From Paramacrobiotus metropolitanus (Eukaryota > Tardigrada > Eutardigrada > Parachela > Macrobiotidae), in contig NW_026570251.1 in assembly GCF_019649055.1 (NCBI RefSeq), positions 806,001 through 870,000 on the forward strand: a DNA stretch of 64,000 nucleotides, in the 5' to 3' direction. The translations under genes and the position numbers were made by a program. Numbering within the stretch: the stretch's first letter is position 1; every line of letters begins with the position of its first letter. Shown here in pieces: positions 30,236 to 42,915 of this stretch. A model generated the notes under the pieces. The model was not told the DNA's origin, searched no databases, and saw only the letters and a list, made by a program, of their open reading frames with translations.

Positions 30236-30392
30236 GGCGTTGTGCGCGACCCACACGGCCGATCCGCGTCCTTTGCTGCATTATCGCGGGAAGAAGTGGT
30301 GTTTGCACGGTTTGCAAGGACTGGAGTTGGAGAAACTGTCGCGTATCGCTGTGCATTTCCTCATCCAGCTGATGAATTTCCTGCCCCACTAG
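30236..30392 (+). pseudogene. Orphan terminal exon of an F-box-like gene
   Basis: It begins right after a TTCTCTTGGCAG acceptor and encodes the family C-terminus (ALCATHTADPRPLLHYRGKK, GLQGLELEKLSRI). The upstream exons are absent on this side because the duplication border cuts the gene. The complete context is the right-arm copy at 53810-54465. Confidence 0.7.
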
Positions 30393-31013
30393 CCGTTACT
30401 GGTTCCCCTGATTCTGAATCGTGCGACGCGGCATAGTGAACTATTCAGGCGATCAGGCCCATAAGTTTTATTCATTTAGTAATAGTTCATAATTTTCCTA
30501 AATAATTTTAAGGGTCAGGAAATTATTGAAGCAAATCATTTAAAAACATTATTATTTTTTTTATTTTGATTTCGTCAGCAGAAAATGTCATAATTTGATT
30601 TGTGGTGTATTATGACATCGCTAATTCGTTTTATATCTGAGGCTGAACATGAAAAGAATGGCTTACGCTTTCCTGCAATAAAATCTGGAAAACATGAGCC
30701 TATTTTGCCTCCATAAAGGCTGTTTAGGCATAAAGTTCTCGGACTAAATTTTAAAATTTTCGTAAAAAGGTGAATAAGAAGTCCTTAACAATATTGCTCA
30801 TCAAATTCTTGCAAAGGGTTAAATAACGGCCCGACAAACGAAAGGACGCACGTTTCTTCGTACCGCAACAGGAACATAAAAGCTTTCTCTGCAACGCTGG
30901 ACGATACGTGCGCGTTTGTTGACCAAGATGAAAAGGAATGGGGATCATAACCGAGCGCCCCCAAACGCGAGTTTCAAATTTTTCAAATAAAATTTGCATC
31001 TGTTAACGTCACG
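30393..31013. other. Non-coding part of the left arm
   Basis: AT-rich, no gene recognised. The same sequence recurs inverted at 53189-53809. Confidence 0.4.
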
Positions 31014-32080
31014 GTGAAGAGGCCGCCAGCAGAGTTGATAGAGGAAGCATTTTCCCACCTCGATACTTTAAAGCTGACGCAGGTGCGCGATGTGTGCGCC
31101 TTGTGGAACCGGATCCTAGAGGCGCCAAGGTTGCGTTTCAGTATTGTCATCCGAAGCAACGGACTTACAACAGCGGCTCGAAGGCGATACTCCATTGCCT
31201 ACGTTCCACTACACAACGCCTGGTTCTAACAGCTGCCAAGGATGGGCACATTGGGCAGTGCTGCCCCCACTACATCGAGATGGCGCTGGAGAAGGTCCTG
31301 CTTGCGGCTGCTCATCTCGCCGGCATCCGACTGCGCTCCATTCATCTGTACCGCGTCCGGCGGAATTTGCTGATGAGTCGCGCTGTGGCCAGTAATACCG
31401 CTTGCGGTCAACACCTGTCCTCTCCGGTGCACGAGGATTCGAAATGGGGTTATTGTTGGCTGAAGGATTTTGTTTTCGTGTGCCGCCATTTGCCGTGCGA
31501 TGTCATTCACATCGGGCCAAACTCGGTGCCGTCACTGGCCTGGGATTTTCACACCGATCTGTTATAAAGCGAAATTATCGATGCAAAGCGGAGGAAATCG
31601 CTGTTAAAATCCTGGAAAATTGACTTCCATGGCACGCGACTGCCACTGGACGGTGATTTCGGATTTGCGTTGTGAGAAGCGATGGAGGCGGCGTTGCCGG
31701 TGCCGGGCGATCAGGACGGGGTGCACAAACTATACCAGTGCTACAAAGTGGGCGGGGATCTGCGCGCAAAAAAAAGCGAAAGCTATCCTCTTCACGGTAC
31801 TATTGAGAACTTTCCTTTCGTTCTGTTAAGATTTTAAGATTTCAGTTTGCAGGCACTGTGCGCGCTGCAGCTGGCGGATCAGCTTCCGTCTTCGTAATAC
31901 TCCGAGAAGAAGTGGTGCGTGGAAGGTCTGGAAGAGATGCAGCTGGACAAGTTGTCGCGCATCAGGCGAGGTTTGCACGTTCAACTGAGCGAGCTGATCG
32001 TGGAACGGCAATGGATTCATTTGGAAGGGGTTCTACACAGTGCTGTTTCGCGTATGAATTGTCATTTCGACGCTAATCTA
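31014..32080 (+). pseudogene. Decayed F-box-like gene, left-arm copy
   Basis: The F-box (LIEEAFSHLDTLKLTQVRDV, then ALWNRILEAP) is in one frame. The following repeat-like region (TTQRLVLTAAKDG, RLRSIHLYRV, VCRHLPCDVIHIGPNSV) is in another, and the C-terminal exon (EKKWCVEGLEEM, LDKLSRI) follows after about 31855 with a stop inside. By comparison with the 55388 gene, the frame shift lies near 31170. The same break exists in the right-arm copy, so it predates the duplication. F-box proteins link targets to SCF ubiquitin ligases. Confidence 0.65.
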
Positions 32081-34819
32081 CGTGTGCGCCAAGATTTGGT
32101 CGGCACCTCACGTAATTTTTTGCCTTACAGAGAATGCTGTGTCCGCAGCTGTGTCGTTACAACGTATCCTTTTCGACTCTTTAGTTTTAGCATATAATTT
32201 TCTGCAGGGTTACTGGTATCTTATTTGGCGCTGAACGAACGCAGGATATAGTTTGTGCAACGGGTTTTCTTCTACGCTTATGAAAACGAGGACCGAAATA
32301 CAAATGTGTGGAATATGATTCTGTAACCTTACGCAGCCAGACATTTGATGATTGATCAGCTCGCAGTCGAAAATAGTGGCATTTTTTACTGTCATAACCG
32401 AAAACAGCCACTTTCTTGTTCTCATTTGCACCGATAATTGTATTGAAAAGTTTTCTTTGGTGTTTTGTTATCTGATCGTTTTATACTCTGAAGGAGCACT
32501 GCTAACCGCCAACTAATGCAAAGATGCTTAAAGTCATAAAACAACCGTAACCACTTCCGGTATGCAGACAGACTGATGGCCATCGAAGCACGTATCACAA
32601 GCGTGTGTGAAAAGGCGTTGGCTTAATGGTTAACAACCCATGTACTTTTTACCAGTTTCACATACTGAGTGCATCGCGATACAGCAGCTAGCACTGCGTT
32701 GAGTCGCTCTCTGTTGTTAACATTACTTCCGGCTGTTTTCCTTAAAGCACTGACTGCATTTGTTATCGAGCAGGTATAATTGCAAGATTGCAGTTCGAGT
32801 TTACAGAACAGTTTACACGGAATATGGTACCGGGCTTTAATGGAGTGGAATAATGCAAGAACAGGCGAATTATCTGGTCAGCACTGGATAAAACACCGTT
32901 GATCCTGGCAAGTAGTTTCCAAAAAGTTTATTTGATAGCTATTTACTGATAAATGTGCGGGGGGCCTATCAGAAAAAAACATATACGTATACCACGAAAT
33001 ATATATATATATATATATATATAACGAAAGAAATATCACATCGTGTTCCTAACTTTTACATGATGCCTTTGCAGCCATTTGTAAAAAACAACCATACGAA
33101 ATAAAGTCATGCATACATAACAAAAATTAAAGCATGGCGCATTTATTATAGGTATTATTGTGATTAGCTGCATAATTATTATTGGGATAGCAGAAATACC
33201 CAGAACGATTTTGTATAGTCGATGTACAGGTCGTTGCAGAAGTTAACGTACCTAAGAATATATTATGTAGATTTGGAAAAAAACATTAAACGGCAGAAAC
33301 GTGCACGTGCCAAGTCGGCTTATTACAAATCCCATATACCAAGCAGAAACCCAAGTTTGTTTTTCGATATCATCGGCAATCTAAATTCCGCATTATTCTG
33401 CTTATGGAACATCTGAACATATTGCGGTACACCTGGCCGCCGAACGGGAACCCATCGCTGTCGTCGGTAATGGTTCCGTGCGTCAGTTTGGTCAAATCTT
33501 AGAAGTCAGACTGCGCTCCAGCTTCTGCGGGATTGACAATACTAAGAATGCCAAAGAATTTCTAGAAAGCGGCCAAAAATGAAAAGAATTCATATCCATT
33601 TGTCCATAAAGATCCGGGAAGATTTGAGAGGAGCTGAGAATGATTTGTCCGGGAAGATGGATTGGTTCTCTGGATGCTTCCCATACAGAATTCCATTTCG
33701 GCTGCAAAGTCAGCCGAAAATGGAATTGTCCGGAATATCAGCCGAGATAATTTCCCGGAAAGATCCTGAGCTCTTTTGCATACGGATGACATCCGCTTCT
33801 CCGTTGTTCAGATACAACCGCGACTGCTGTGATGAAGGCTCGGTGACTGATGCTCCTTTGCACCATTGCCTCCATCACAGCAGTCGGCGGCATTCAGCGC
33901 ATCACTCTTCGTCCGAACGGTCATCTCAAATCCTCTGCAAGTTTCCAATTAAAGCTAGGAGATGCAACAACACAAACCACATCCACACTGCTTTGTACGA
34001 CTGCATCCAGCTGGACCACTTTCCTTCGTCAATAGGAGAGAAGGAAAGCGGTCCAGCTGGATAAAAGTCCATACTTTAGCCAACTTCTAACAGCGCGTAG
34101 CCGGAGCGCAGTAATAAAAGTAATATACCGTATTCTGAATTCTGTAATAACGCGATCAGATCACACGCTTGCCAGATCGAGTTGCTGCAGGCCCTGAGCC
34201 TGTGACAGTCTGACTCGAAGAATTTACCGAAGAAAACGAAGCGAATGCTGCACGACTGTGTGGCGTGAATGCTCAACTGAGCGCGATCAAATCTCTACGA
34301 ATATTTTAACCACTACTGAGCACATAAATTTCAAAGAAAGACAAATTACTAGAGACGGAGTGATATTTCAGGGATCGTAAGGATCTTTCGGTATCTGAAA
34401 CACAACCATCCAATGCTCACGTTTCTCTCCTTACGTGGCTCTTTATTTTGGCAAAGTAGAGGGGCTAACCAACCAGAGGAGAGCAAAACCGGATGCAGTG
34501 CAGACGGCTATTGTTCTCTGGCGTGAGAAGCAGTTGACCGGTGCAGCCAGCATGACGCCTGCGCCGGCTGTACGGCTAGTACGGCACAGAGGTTGACAGA
34601 GCGCCCTGTTGTTATCGCATCATGTATGCGCTACCAGATCGAGCAAGTATGAGTTTGAACTTTGAACACTACGGCGATTGAAAAGCGATGCATCCTAGCA
34701 ACTCAACGAACAACTGAGAGGAGCAGGCCGGTCAGTTGTGACTTGTCTTTCTGCTTCAGCATCAGTAATATTGTTGCAAAACTCATTCAAGACGTGGCAA
34801 GAAAGTCGACAGCTATTTA
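32081..34819. other. Non-coding part of the left arm with (TA)n and hairpins
   Basis: It holds a (TA)n microsatellite at about 33000-33022 and the hairpin chain listed separately. No gene was recognised. Confidence 0.5.
33689..34062 (+). repeat. Chain of three strong hairpins
   Basis: Hairpin 1 (33689-33727) has a stem of about 16 bp and a 6-nt loop. Hairpin 2 has stems 33821-33839 / 33868-33886, 18 of 19 paired. Hairpin 3 has stems 34005-34027 / 34040-34062, 22 of 23 paired with a 12-nt loop. All are kept in the right arm (about 50140-50515). The design suits a foldback transposon cluster or precursor-type RNA hairpins. Confidence 0.7.
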
Positions 34820-37113
34820 ATGGCTTCCGCGTTGCCGCCTTTTCGGCGGATGTTGTTTGCCAACAGTGAATGTAGCATTAACTACCAGATTACGGTGGTG
34901 GTGCGAAAGGATAACAACGCCGATGTTTATTGGTTGGGATACATCCAGGACATCTCCTACGACGGCGATTTTATCTTCGTAAATTTTGCCAGCAGCACGG
35001 ATTCGTTTTGGATAGAGGCCAACCGCGTGTGGCCAACGGCAGCATTATCTGACCACGATATTTACTTGAGCAGGAAGAATTCTCCGGACCCAGTGCAGGT
35101 AGCACTGCGAGATGAAAACAGCGGGCCGTTCCGCTTCCGAGCGGCATTTATACGGGGCTGCATTTTTGACGATACGGGCCCAAGCATACTTTTTATCAGT
35201 AAATCGCAGAGGGCCGACTCGCAGCCTCCTATCGCGTCATCGCCGAGTTATCGTTGACAGAAGCAACTTGCGCCAACGGCGGCACTAACCTTCATTACGT
35301 GAAGAACGTTTTTCCTTTACCCGGGGCGTCATCCGTCGTCCAACATGCCGCGGACCGCTGTCGTCTTGTCCAGCGTCTCTGTGATGCTCCGATCGGCAAC
35401 CAGCCGCTGAAGGAGTTGCGAGACAGCTGTCGTTTTCATCTGCGCATCGAACCCGACAGCTGCACTTTGATTGTGCTAAGCGCTCCAGTGGAACTGCTGA
35501 AGGCTCAATGGACGAGCGCCATGTTGCTGCAGGAGTTGCAGCAACTCACGGAGCGATGGGTTGCGGACGGCAAGAGAAAGAGTCTGTGTTTGATTTCCCC
35601 AATGCGTAAGTTTATAGAACAACCCTTCCCTCATCTACCAACTGGTAAGGTATTGTTTATGGGTAGCGGATACGTCGGTTGACATGCCAGGCGGTGACCT
35701 CCGTCGTTTGCCGCCACTGCTGTGGGAAGAAGTTTTGCAGCACTTGGACCTGCAAATGCAAGCAACCACAAAAAGGTCAGTATACTCAATGGTGATCGAT
35801 TTATGCTGTAATTGTTGTCAACCGTAGAAGTTTGTCAGTTCACGGTTAACGTAAAAACTGGCAATCAACCGCTAGTAGCTGTCAAGCCCTTAAATCATGC
35901 TGCTGTTTTGCACATAATTGTCAACCGTGCATGGTTGCAATTTGCACGATCTGCCGTTGCCGACTCTGCCAAGAACGCTAAATACGGTACGGTGTCGTAT
36001 TTTTAGTTCTTGACTCTGCTCCTCGACAATTGGTCCTCTTTTCGTTTTGCTGCACTTGGTACTTGATAACCCCTAGACTGTAATTTACGAAGCGGCCGTA
36101 TTTTCAGTCCGGTTGGAGGACGCTTTATCGTGGGGCACGTACAAATTTAATCATTTCGATAACTTGATATCACGAATGACCGTTACCATTTCGCAGGGTG
36201 TGTGCGTTGTGGCAGCAGATTCTCGTCGATCCGAGCAACACGAAACACATTGTATTCCGCTGCCACTCTTGCACCAAAAGCACCACCCAGTGTCGCAGCA
36301 ACCACAGTGCTCTGCTGCTGTTAATGCGCACTATCAGGCCAACAACGAAAAGCCACACCATTATCTGGCCTCGTCCAGACTGCGCTATGACGGACATCTG
36401 TTGGCAGCTGTTCAGTGTTGTAAAACCACGCCTAGAACTGCTCATCCTATGCGACTTCGTTCTGCATTTCAGCGGCTCTCCCAATCAGGAGCATAGCTAC
36501 GCATTTTCAAGCACGAGGTTTTACGACTACGCACAGCGCATCATCATCCGCAACTGGACGCTGTGTGATCTGTTTGGCCGCGCAATGGATTACATATTTC
36601 CAGTTGGCCACTCGCGGAATATTGCTGCCGCCAGCGGAGCAAAAGCTAATGGTCCCACTGAATATTTCAGCGCCCAAACTGACAATCGACCGGATACAGT
36701 TCCATCTTCCCGTGGAAAATTTCCACTGCGAGGCGGACGAAATAGCCAACTCCGACGCGGACAAGCGCATCTGGACCAGTCGATTCATGTGGGCCGTCAA
36801 CGCTCACAGTCCGCCGGTCGGCGATGACCTTTACGCCAAAGTGGCGCAGGTGCACGAGCGCTGGGTGCGCAACTTGGTCTATCCCGAGCAGTGGAGAGAG
36901 ATTTGGAAGTACCTCAACATGGAATCCATTCAATCGAATCGTGATATTTGCAATCTATGATCTGCAGTTATGTCTTCTGGCTTTAGCAGGTTCAGTCCTT
37001 TCTATCGCGACGGGAAACCACGCTGCTGGGATGAAGAGGACCTGCGGACAATGGCTGTTGGTCAGCTGAGCAAACTGGCAGTGCTGGGGATCAGCGAGGT
37101 CTTCGGCGTCTGA
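34820..37113 (+). pseudogene. F-box gene with long N-terminal domain, left copy (broken)
   Basis: Exon 1 (34820-35644) starts MASALPPFRRMLFANSEC and has a Tudor-like or DUF-like strand region (VYWLGYIQDISYDGDFIFVN). An intron (35645-35690) leads to exon 2 (35691-35775) with the F-box LPPLLWEEVLQHLDL. A second intron (35776-36196) leads to exon 3, starting VCALWQQIL. Intron phases (1 and 2) fit. Lesions against the right copy are a 25-bp deletion at about 35236 and a 2-bp deletion at about 36625. A coding-like tail (MSSGFSRFSPFYRDG, 36969-37113) may be a last exon. The left copy keeps the frame where the right copy loses it. Confidence 0.65.
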
Positions 37114-38150
37114 CAGCAGATCAAGTAAGGCAACCGACGCTTTCTTAGCGTAATCAGCATTGTTTGCTGTAGCTGTAGTTTGCTGTAGTTTTTAGTAACA
37201 TGTGCAGTGCACAAACTGTGGAAGCTGCAAGGCTGTAGCTTGCACATTCGTTTCTCTCTGTTCTTGTTGCTGCTGTGCAATGTGGATTCTTCCACCCGCA
37301 TCTGATTACTAATCACTGATTAGCAAAACTGTTATTATGGTTTTATGTACTGTATTAATAATTCTTGTAGCGATCGTACCATTGTAATACAGGCATAACT
37401 GCCGATTAAATGGTTCCATAAAAATGGTTTCCATGTTAGGTCATACCGTTACTTCGCACGAACGTTCAACTGGACAGTCAGGCAAGGAACGGTCACGGGG
37501 ATTTGCAGATGCAAAAATATCATTAAATGGATGACGGGGATTAATCACTCACCGTTAGCGTTCTCTACCCCTATTAATAGTTTTTGTGTTATCAGACATA
37601 CGTATGCGTTCTGGCTGAGTGAGTCACGAAAAAACTGATGTGTTATAGGCTTTGCATAGCGTTTCACAAAGTCACGTTCGGAGCGGACAAGCTATCGTGC
37701 ACACAGTACTTTTTCATCTTGATCTGTACAATAATATCCGCGCTTCTACGACAAATTTATCGTCAGTACACCAAAATTGTCATCGACAAAAAAAATAATA
37801 TCGGAAATAGGCAATTCATGCGGATGTCTAATTTGCGCCAATAATGGAAGCAGTAAGCACAAATGATAACCGTTAAGCTCCGTGCATTCCTATCTTTACT
37901 CACCATCAGTTGGATATTGTGCTCGTACTAGTACAAGTTCACTGTGAAAATTTTTTTCTTCGGAATCTTACATCTTATTAGGTTATGCCCCATCAGCTAA
38001 CCGAGCAATAAACAGGTCACGAAACGCAGTGCGTCTATACCGTCTTCGTGGTCTCATTCATCGTTTTTACTTTTACTGATTAGGCTGCACAGTTAAACGC
38101 TTTTTATAATATGAGTAAAACAACACGTAATTATAACAAATAAATCTCAT
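37114..38150. other. Non-coding end of the left arm
   Basis: No gene recognised. A roughly 90-bp piece (about 37490-37570) recurs in the spacer at 43896-43985. Confidence 0.4.
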
Positions 38151-38630
38151 CTGCTTGGGTTCATCTGCTTGTGTCGTCGTTAATGTAAGTACAACGGGCG
38201 AAATAATCATCTAACAAAACTACAAGAGCTGATAAGGCTAGCTGTTTGTAGAGCTACTCGTATACTGCGAATGTAAAATTGGGCGCAGTGCAAGCCTGCA
38301 AGGCGCCAATTTTTTTAGAAAAACAACGAGGTTTCACATACATGCATGAATACCGAGCGTGAGCCGAGCCGGCGATAGTGAGTCTGTAGTCAAAACATTA
38401 CTCTGTACAGATAGATCGTGCTACAAAAACGCTGCTTCACTCACTTATTAGCTATCCTTTTCTCGGCAGAAATCATTTCGTGATGCTTTACAAATTATAA
38501 CACTATAGTTTACCTTGTGATTCAAAACATTTTGTCTTCAGTACTACGGCAGATCTTGGAGTTTTTATAACTGGGTATGTTTAATTGACAATACAGCGTG
38601 TCAGCGTCTAACATTATCAGTACAGCTTAG

Positions 38631-38793
38631 GACAAAATGGTCGCATACCCAACATTTCCACATTCAGTACGCATGCAGCGCAGTGCACTGTGCGACTGAG
38701 TTCAAAATATCCGTTTCGTACAAGTGCACTGCACCGCTTGCGTACAGAATGCTGGGTATGGGGCTATGCGACCATTTAGTCCTACATTGTAAA
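38631..38793. repeat. Palindromic MITE-like element
   Basis: Imperfect inverted arms of about 70 bp begin AGGAC-AAATGGTCGCATA and include GTACGCA-GC-GTGCAGTGCACT. They are separated by about 20 bp. Confidence 0.7.
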
Positions 38794-39239
38794 TTGATTT
38801 TTTTGACTATAAAAGTGGGAGCAGTAGGTCATATTTTATTATCCGGTTTGATTGATAATGGTGCAGTATTCATACGTATTCGTATAATTATTAACAATTA
38901 GTTATCTACGGCTAGCGTACAACGATACACACCATGAGTTGTTTGTTAACTCCTGAGTCGGTTCACTGGAGAGTGGGAATCATATAAATTTTGATTTATT
39001 AGAATTGCTGTGTTAATTGTTACGTGCGAACAATTTTGCATGCTGTAGTACAGTACAGATACTGCGCTGAAATACGACTACCCAGTAAAATAACTGGTAA
39101 AACCGTAAAATCAATTGAACATGCTAGTAAAGCGGTCTAACGTTTATAGTTCCAGTTGATCTTATAAAATTAGATCAGGTTCGCTTTGGATTTGACAGAT
39201 GTGTTTAATTACTGTAACTTTATCACTGGCATTGACTTA

Positions 39240-39665
39240 CGGTAGCTTACGGTTAACCGCAGGGCATATTCCAGCTGCTCGCCTTCTACTCGTATACCTG
39301 TGAGTCACAGGTATACGTCACAGGCTGTAACTGCGAGTGCCTCGTCAGCCGCGATTGTATTAATAATGCGCCTTGCGATTCTGTTTTATGGCGTTACTTT
39401 GCGCAAAATGCAATGTGACCTTTTGAAATTGTTTATGCCGACGCTTACTTAAGAACCAGGTGCATGGCCAGTAATCCGACTAACACTTTACATGTCAAAC
39501 TGACGCATTACTGGCAACCGAACACCGGTACTTACTAGCTGCCACATTTCATGTGGCATCTGCCAGATTTTATCGCTTGCCAGTTGCCAGAGTCTCCAGG
39601 TTTTATCGGTCGCCATGCCATTGGCAGTGCCACTGGCAGGTGCCAATGCCACGTTTTACCCCCTG
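39240..39665 (+). repeat. Dispersed repeat, copy A
   Basis: It shares blocks with 56562-56990 and 61266-61720: ACTTTGCGC, GCAATGTGACC, TTTATCG-TTGCCAGTTGCCA and a terminal TTTTACCCCCTGCC. It is probably a non-autonomous mobile element of about 430 bp. Confidence 0.65.
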
Positions 39666-40708
39666 CCGCCTCTCGGCTCTCGGTCAGATTCAATGCAAAA
39701 TGCACGCTCATGCCCGCTCCACAGTCACACGAGCAGGCGAGGCAAAGCAGCGTGGACATTCTGACACAGTGGAGCGGGGCGGGGCTTCACATTGTCCGGT
39801 ATGTAGCTGCTAGCTGGGCTCGGTGGGCGCGGCCAATCTGAGTGCGACCCACGCTTTCCCGTTCCAGCCTTTCCTGAAACTCCATAGCACAAACCGATGG
39901 ATAGTTTAGTACTGCGTTTAACTGCGCAAACGTGAATCCGTGTGAAGCGAGCGAACCGGAAGTTTTAGTTATTACGGCATAAATGATATAATTGACTGTT
40001 AAAATTAATGTTTCGCATTGCGTTTTTTTAACTGTAATTAATTTATAATTTTTTTAGCAAGAGCCACTGCCAGTGGCTGAACTTTTACAAGCAAAACATT
40101 TATGACAGTATGAATTCTTTTTGCCTATGGACAAAACGAGTGTAGCCCGCGCATGTTGACGCTGCGAACGTCGGTATAATACGAAATTCCGAATGAATGC
40201 ACTGTGCACAGTACCTAATTCCGGTACCACTTATGTATACGTATTGCTATGATTCGATATGAGCATCAAAGCAGAACCATATAAAGATGAAATACATGTA
40301 TCAGGAAATAATGTGCGCACTGATCGGTGCAGTAAAATTACACCATGATAAATTTTTTGCTCACAATCGACTACGCACTCTACGCGCTACAATAGGCAAC
40401 TTTAATACGAGCACCAGGGAATTTCCGCGTTACATTGCTGCGGGATGCCATGATCATTAAAGCACGACTTGAGGCAGAACAAAAATCGGGCAAAGTCCGG
40501 CTCTTTCGCGAATCAAACTATAGACAGTTTTAGATTTTGGGTTTAAAAAACTGTTCGCTTTCGGTAATACCGAAAGAAAGGAACACTGTAGGGTAGTAAT
40601 ACGTAATTGATACCCACGGAAGTTGACCGAAAATCGGCTAATCTGATGACCTATGTGCACCACTTAATTCACGGCTGCACTAGATCCTATATCCCCTTCA
40701 TGCAGTGA
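39666..40708. other. Spacer stretch without a recognised gene
   Basis: AT-rich, with a perfect palindrome upstream at about 39291-39315 (GTATACCTGTGA / TCACAGGTATAC). Nothing else supported. Confidence 0.35.
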
Positions 40709-42605
40709 CAGCTAGCCAGCGTTCCACGCGGTAGAAGTGGTGGCCGAACTCCTGGCCGGGGAACTTCCAGGTGTTGGTCTCCGTCGATCCCGACAGCAGC
40801 AGCGCCGCCGGACACACCTTGCCTTCCACCCGCCGGCACGGGGCGGACACCGGTCCGGCCGGTCGGCCTGCAGCAGCGGCTTGAAGAGCTGCACGTCGCC
40901 CGTGATGGGGTTCAGCCGGTCCAACCGGTCCGGGCGCGGTGCCGATACGGCGCGATCCATGGCGGACACGTCATAGCTAGCAAACGGAGAAGGTTCAGGT
41001 AAAGGTCCTTGGCAATACAGTAACGACGTACCTTTTAAAGACCTGCTGGGTGACGGAAGTGGTCGGCGCCTCCTTCCCACTGCCAAGTTGCACCGAATCA
41101 ACCGGGGCTGACGGCTGCGAATTGGCGCGCTGCCGGTAACGCTTGACACCGGCCAGGTCCGCGCTCAAGTCGCGGATCGAAGGCCTCGTTGCTGGTGGTG
41201 GTCCCGCGGCCACCACTTCCGCCGGCGGCAAACAGGGCGCCGACGCTAGTCTCCACGTGCCGGATCGGCTGCACCCGTTCGGCGGTCTGCCCCATGAATG
41301 CCGACTGCGTGACGCTGACCGCCGGTCAGTTCACCGCGCCCCCTGTCGCCTGGATGACGCCCGAGCTGGACTTGCCGCATCATCTGCGCCTGGCTGCCAG
41401 CCGAAGAGCGTCCAACTGCTCCGGGATGCGCGTACGCCGACTGACTACTGGTCAACATGGTTCGAGTGGGCAGTCCGCTCTCGATGGGAGGCAATTGCAG
41501 CGGGTTGGCGTCGGAGGTCCGCGCCGACTGCCGGGTGTACCGTCCACTGCCGGCACTGCGCACGGAGTTCGGCTCGGAAATCAGCTCCCGCCACTCACGA
41601 CGACGGCGGCGTTGACGATCGGACGCTTGGGATCTGGCGTAGTTGAAGGCCGCGGGCGGGCCGTAGGCGTCCTGTGACACGGACTTTTGCTGCGCGTTGT
41701 CCATATCGGAGTCGTTGGCTGTAGACGGATGGCGGCAGGTCGGACGACTCCGTTGGTGTTCTGATGGGCCGACTGTGTCTCCAAGAGGACAGCCGCCCCG
41801 TGGACATTGTTGGGGAAGATAAAGTTCTGGTTGGGAAGTGGGCGTCGGGCTGGTGGTGGACGCCGCAACGGTCGCGCAATGGCCACGCTGTACGCTTCCT
41901 GGGAGGATGACTGCAGAAAGGTCACCGCTGCGTCACTGTACTGAAAGGACTGATAATTATCCTGTGGTCTGACCAATGTCCGGCGTTCGCCAGTATCTCC
42001 ATAGCCGGCGAAGGCGTCCTGCCTATCTCAGGCGACCGGAGGGAGGTCCGAGCGGCTCAGGAGGTTGTCGGCGGCATCACAGCGGGTCAGACCGTTACCC
42101 GGTACGCTGGGCTTGTCGTCTTGCCGGTACGCGTAGGCGTCCCGATTCGTGGTGCGCGTCGGAGCGGCGCCGATGGATTTGTTGAAGAATTCCCGGGCCG
42201 AATACGGGCGGATGGGACTGCGCCGCCGTTGGCCAGTGCTGAGGGGTTGTTGTATGTCTCCTAACTGACCGTCGACAGGGCAGCATCGCCCATCGCCGTT
42301 AGCAGGCGGTCAACAGGGCGGACAGTGGTGGCACGCTCCGGGCATGGTCACTTAGGTGTCCTGCGTTAGGGACTGCAGGCGCTGATCGTTTTCCGCGCCG
42401 GCAAAAAAATGTTATTCAGTTCTCCCTTGGGGATCACTGGACGAGATCGCGCCGGAAGTTCCCCAGCCGTATAATCCTGCTGGGAGGTCGTTGGCATCCG
42501 GTCAGCTTCGCCTTCCAACGCTCTTCCAAATATTAACCAGTTAAAAATTATGTAGATGAACCAATACGGACAAAAGGAAAAACGCAGCACAGTACACAAC
42601 CTCAT
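40709..42605 (-). pseudogene. GC-rich remnant of a gene with repeated Q/D-A-Y/F motifs
   Basis: This block is far richer in G and C than its surroundings and reads as protein in several minus-strand frames. It starts with a hydrophobic Met-led segment (42605, MRLCTVLRFSF). Further on, short motifs of one type recur: NRDAYAYR, SQEAYSVA, SQDAYGPP, SQSAYAHP and TQSAFMGQ. Repeats of this type are seen in axonemal microtubule-binding proteins, so a cilia or microtubule protein is possible but unproven. Stops and frame changes (for example near 42050 and 41700) show decay or unseen introns. Confidence 0.35.
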
Positions 42606-42782
42606 ATCATGATGTTTCTGTTGTACGTATTTTGTACTGATATATCATTGTAAACATAAATTCGGGAACAGTAGGAACTGTCTGTATACCGAGGCATCAA
42701 TTGTTCGGACGACAGAAGTGGCTCAATCTGTACCAAACCTTGTTACGCCTGTCACTGTCTTGTTGCGGACCAAGCAAACAAC

Positions 42783-42915
42783 CATTAAATACCGCAACAG
42801 CCGCAACAACAGCAACAGCGATAAAATACCGCAACAGCCGCAACGCCGTGTTTGGTCAATAAGTCATGCTCTGAAAACAGCAACAGTGGTAAAATGCCGC
42901 AACATCCGAAAAAGT
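42783..42915 (+). repeat. Minisatellite, TAAAATACCGCAACAGCC type
   Basis: Three imperfect copies of a unit with AAATACCGCAACAGCCGCAA start near 42786, 42832 and 42890. Confidence 0.6.

Larger units (their letters stand above)
30219..38150 (+). repeat. Left arm of an 8-kb inverted duplication
   Basis: It pairs with the reverse complement of 46016-53983. The outer border is set where both copies leave the shared ATATTTTTCTCTTGGCAG; the inner border is at AAATAAATCTCAT. Identity is very high by eye, with small indels (for example 25 bp at about 35236 and a different TA-repeat length). Confidence 0.92.

Noticed and set aside
33000-33022. (TA)n run as a promoter
   Set aside because: Simple microsatellite with length difference between the two arms and no gene downstream.
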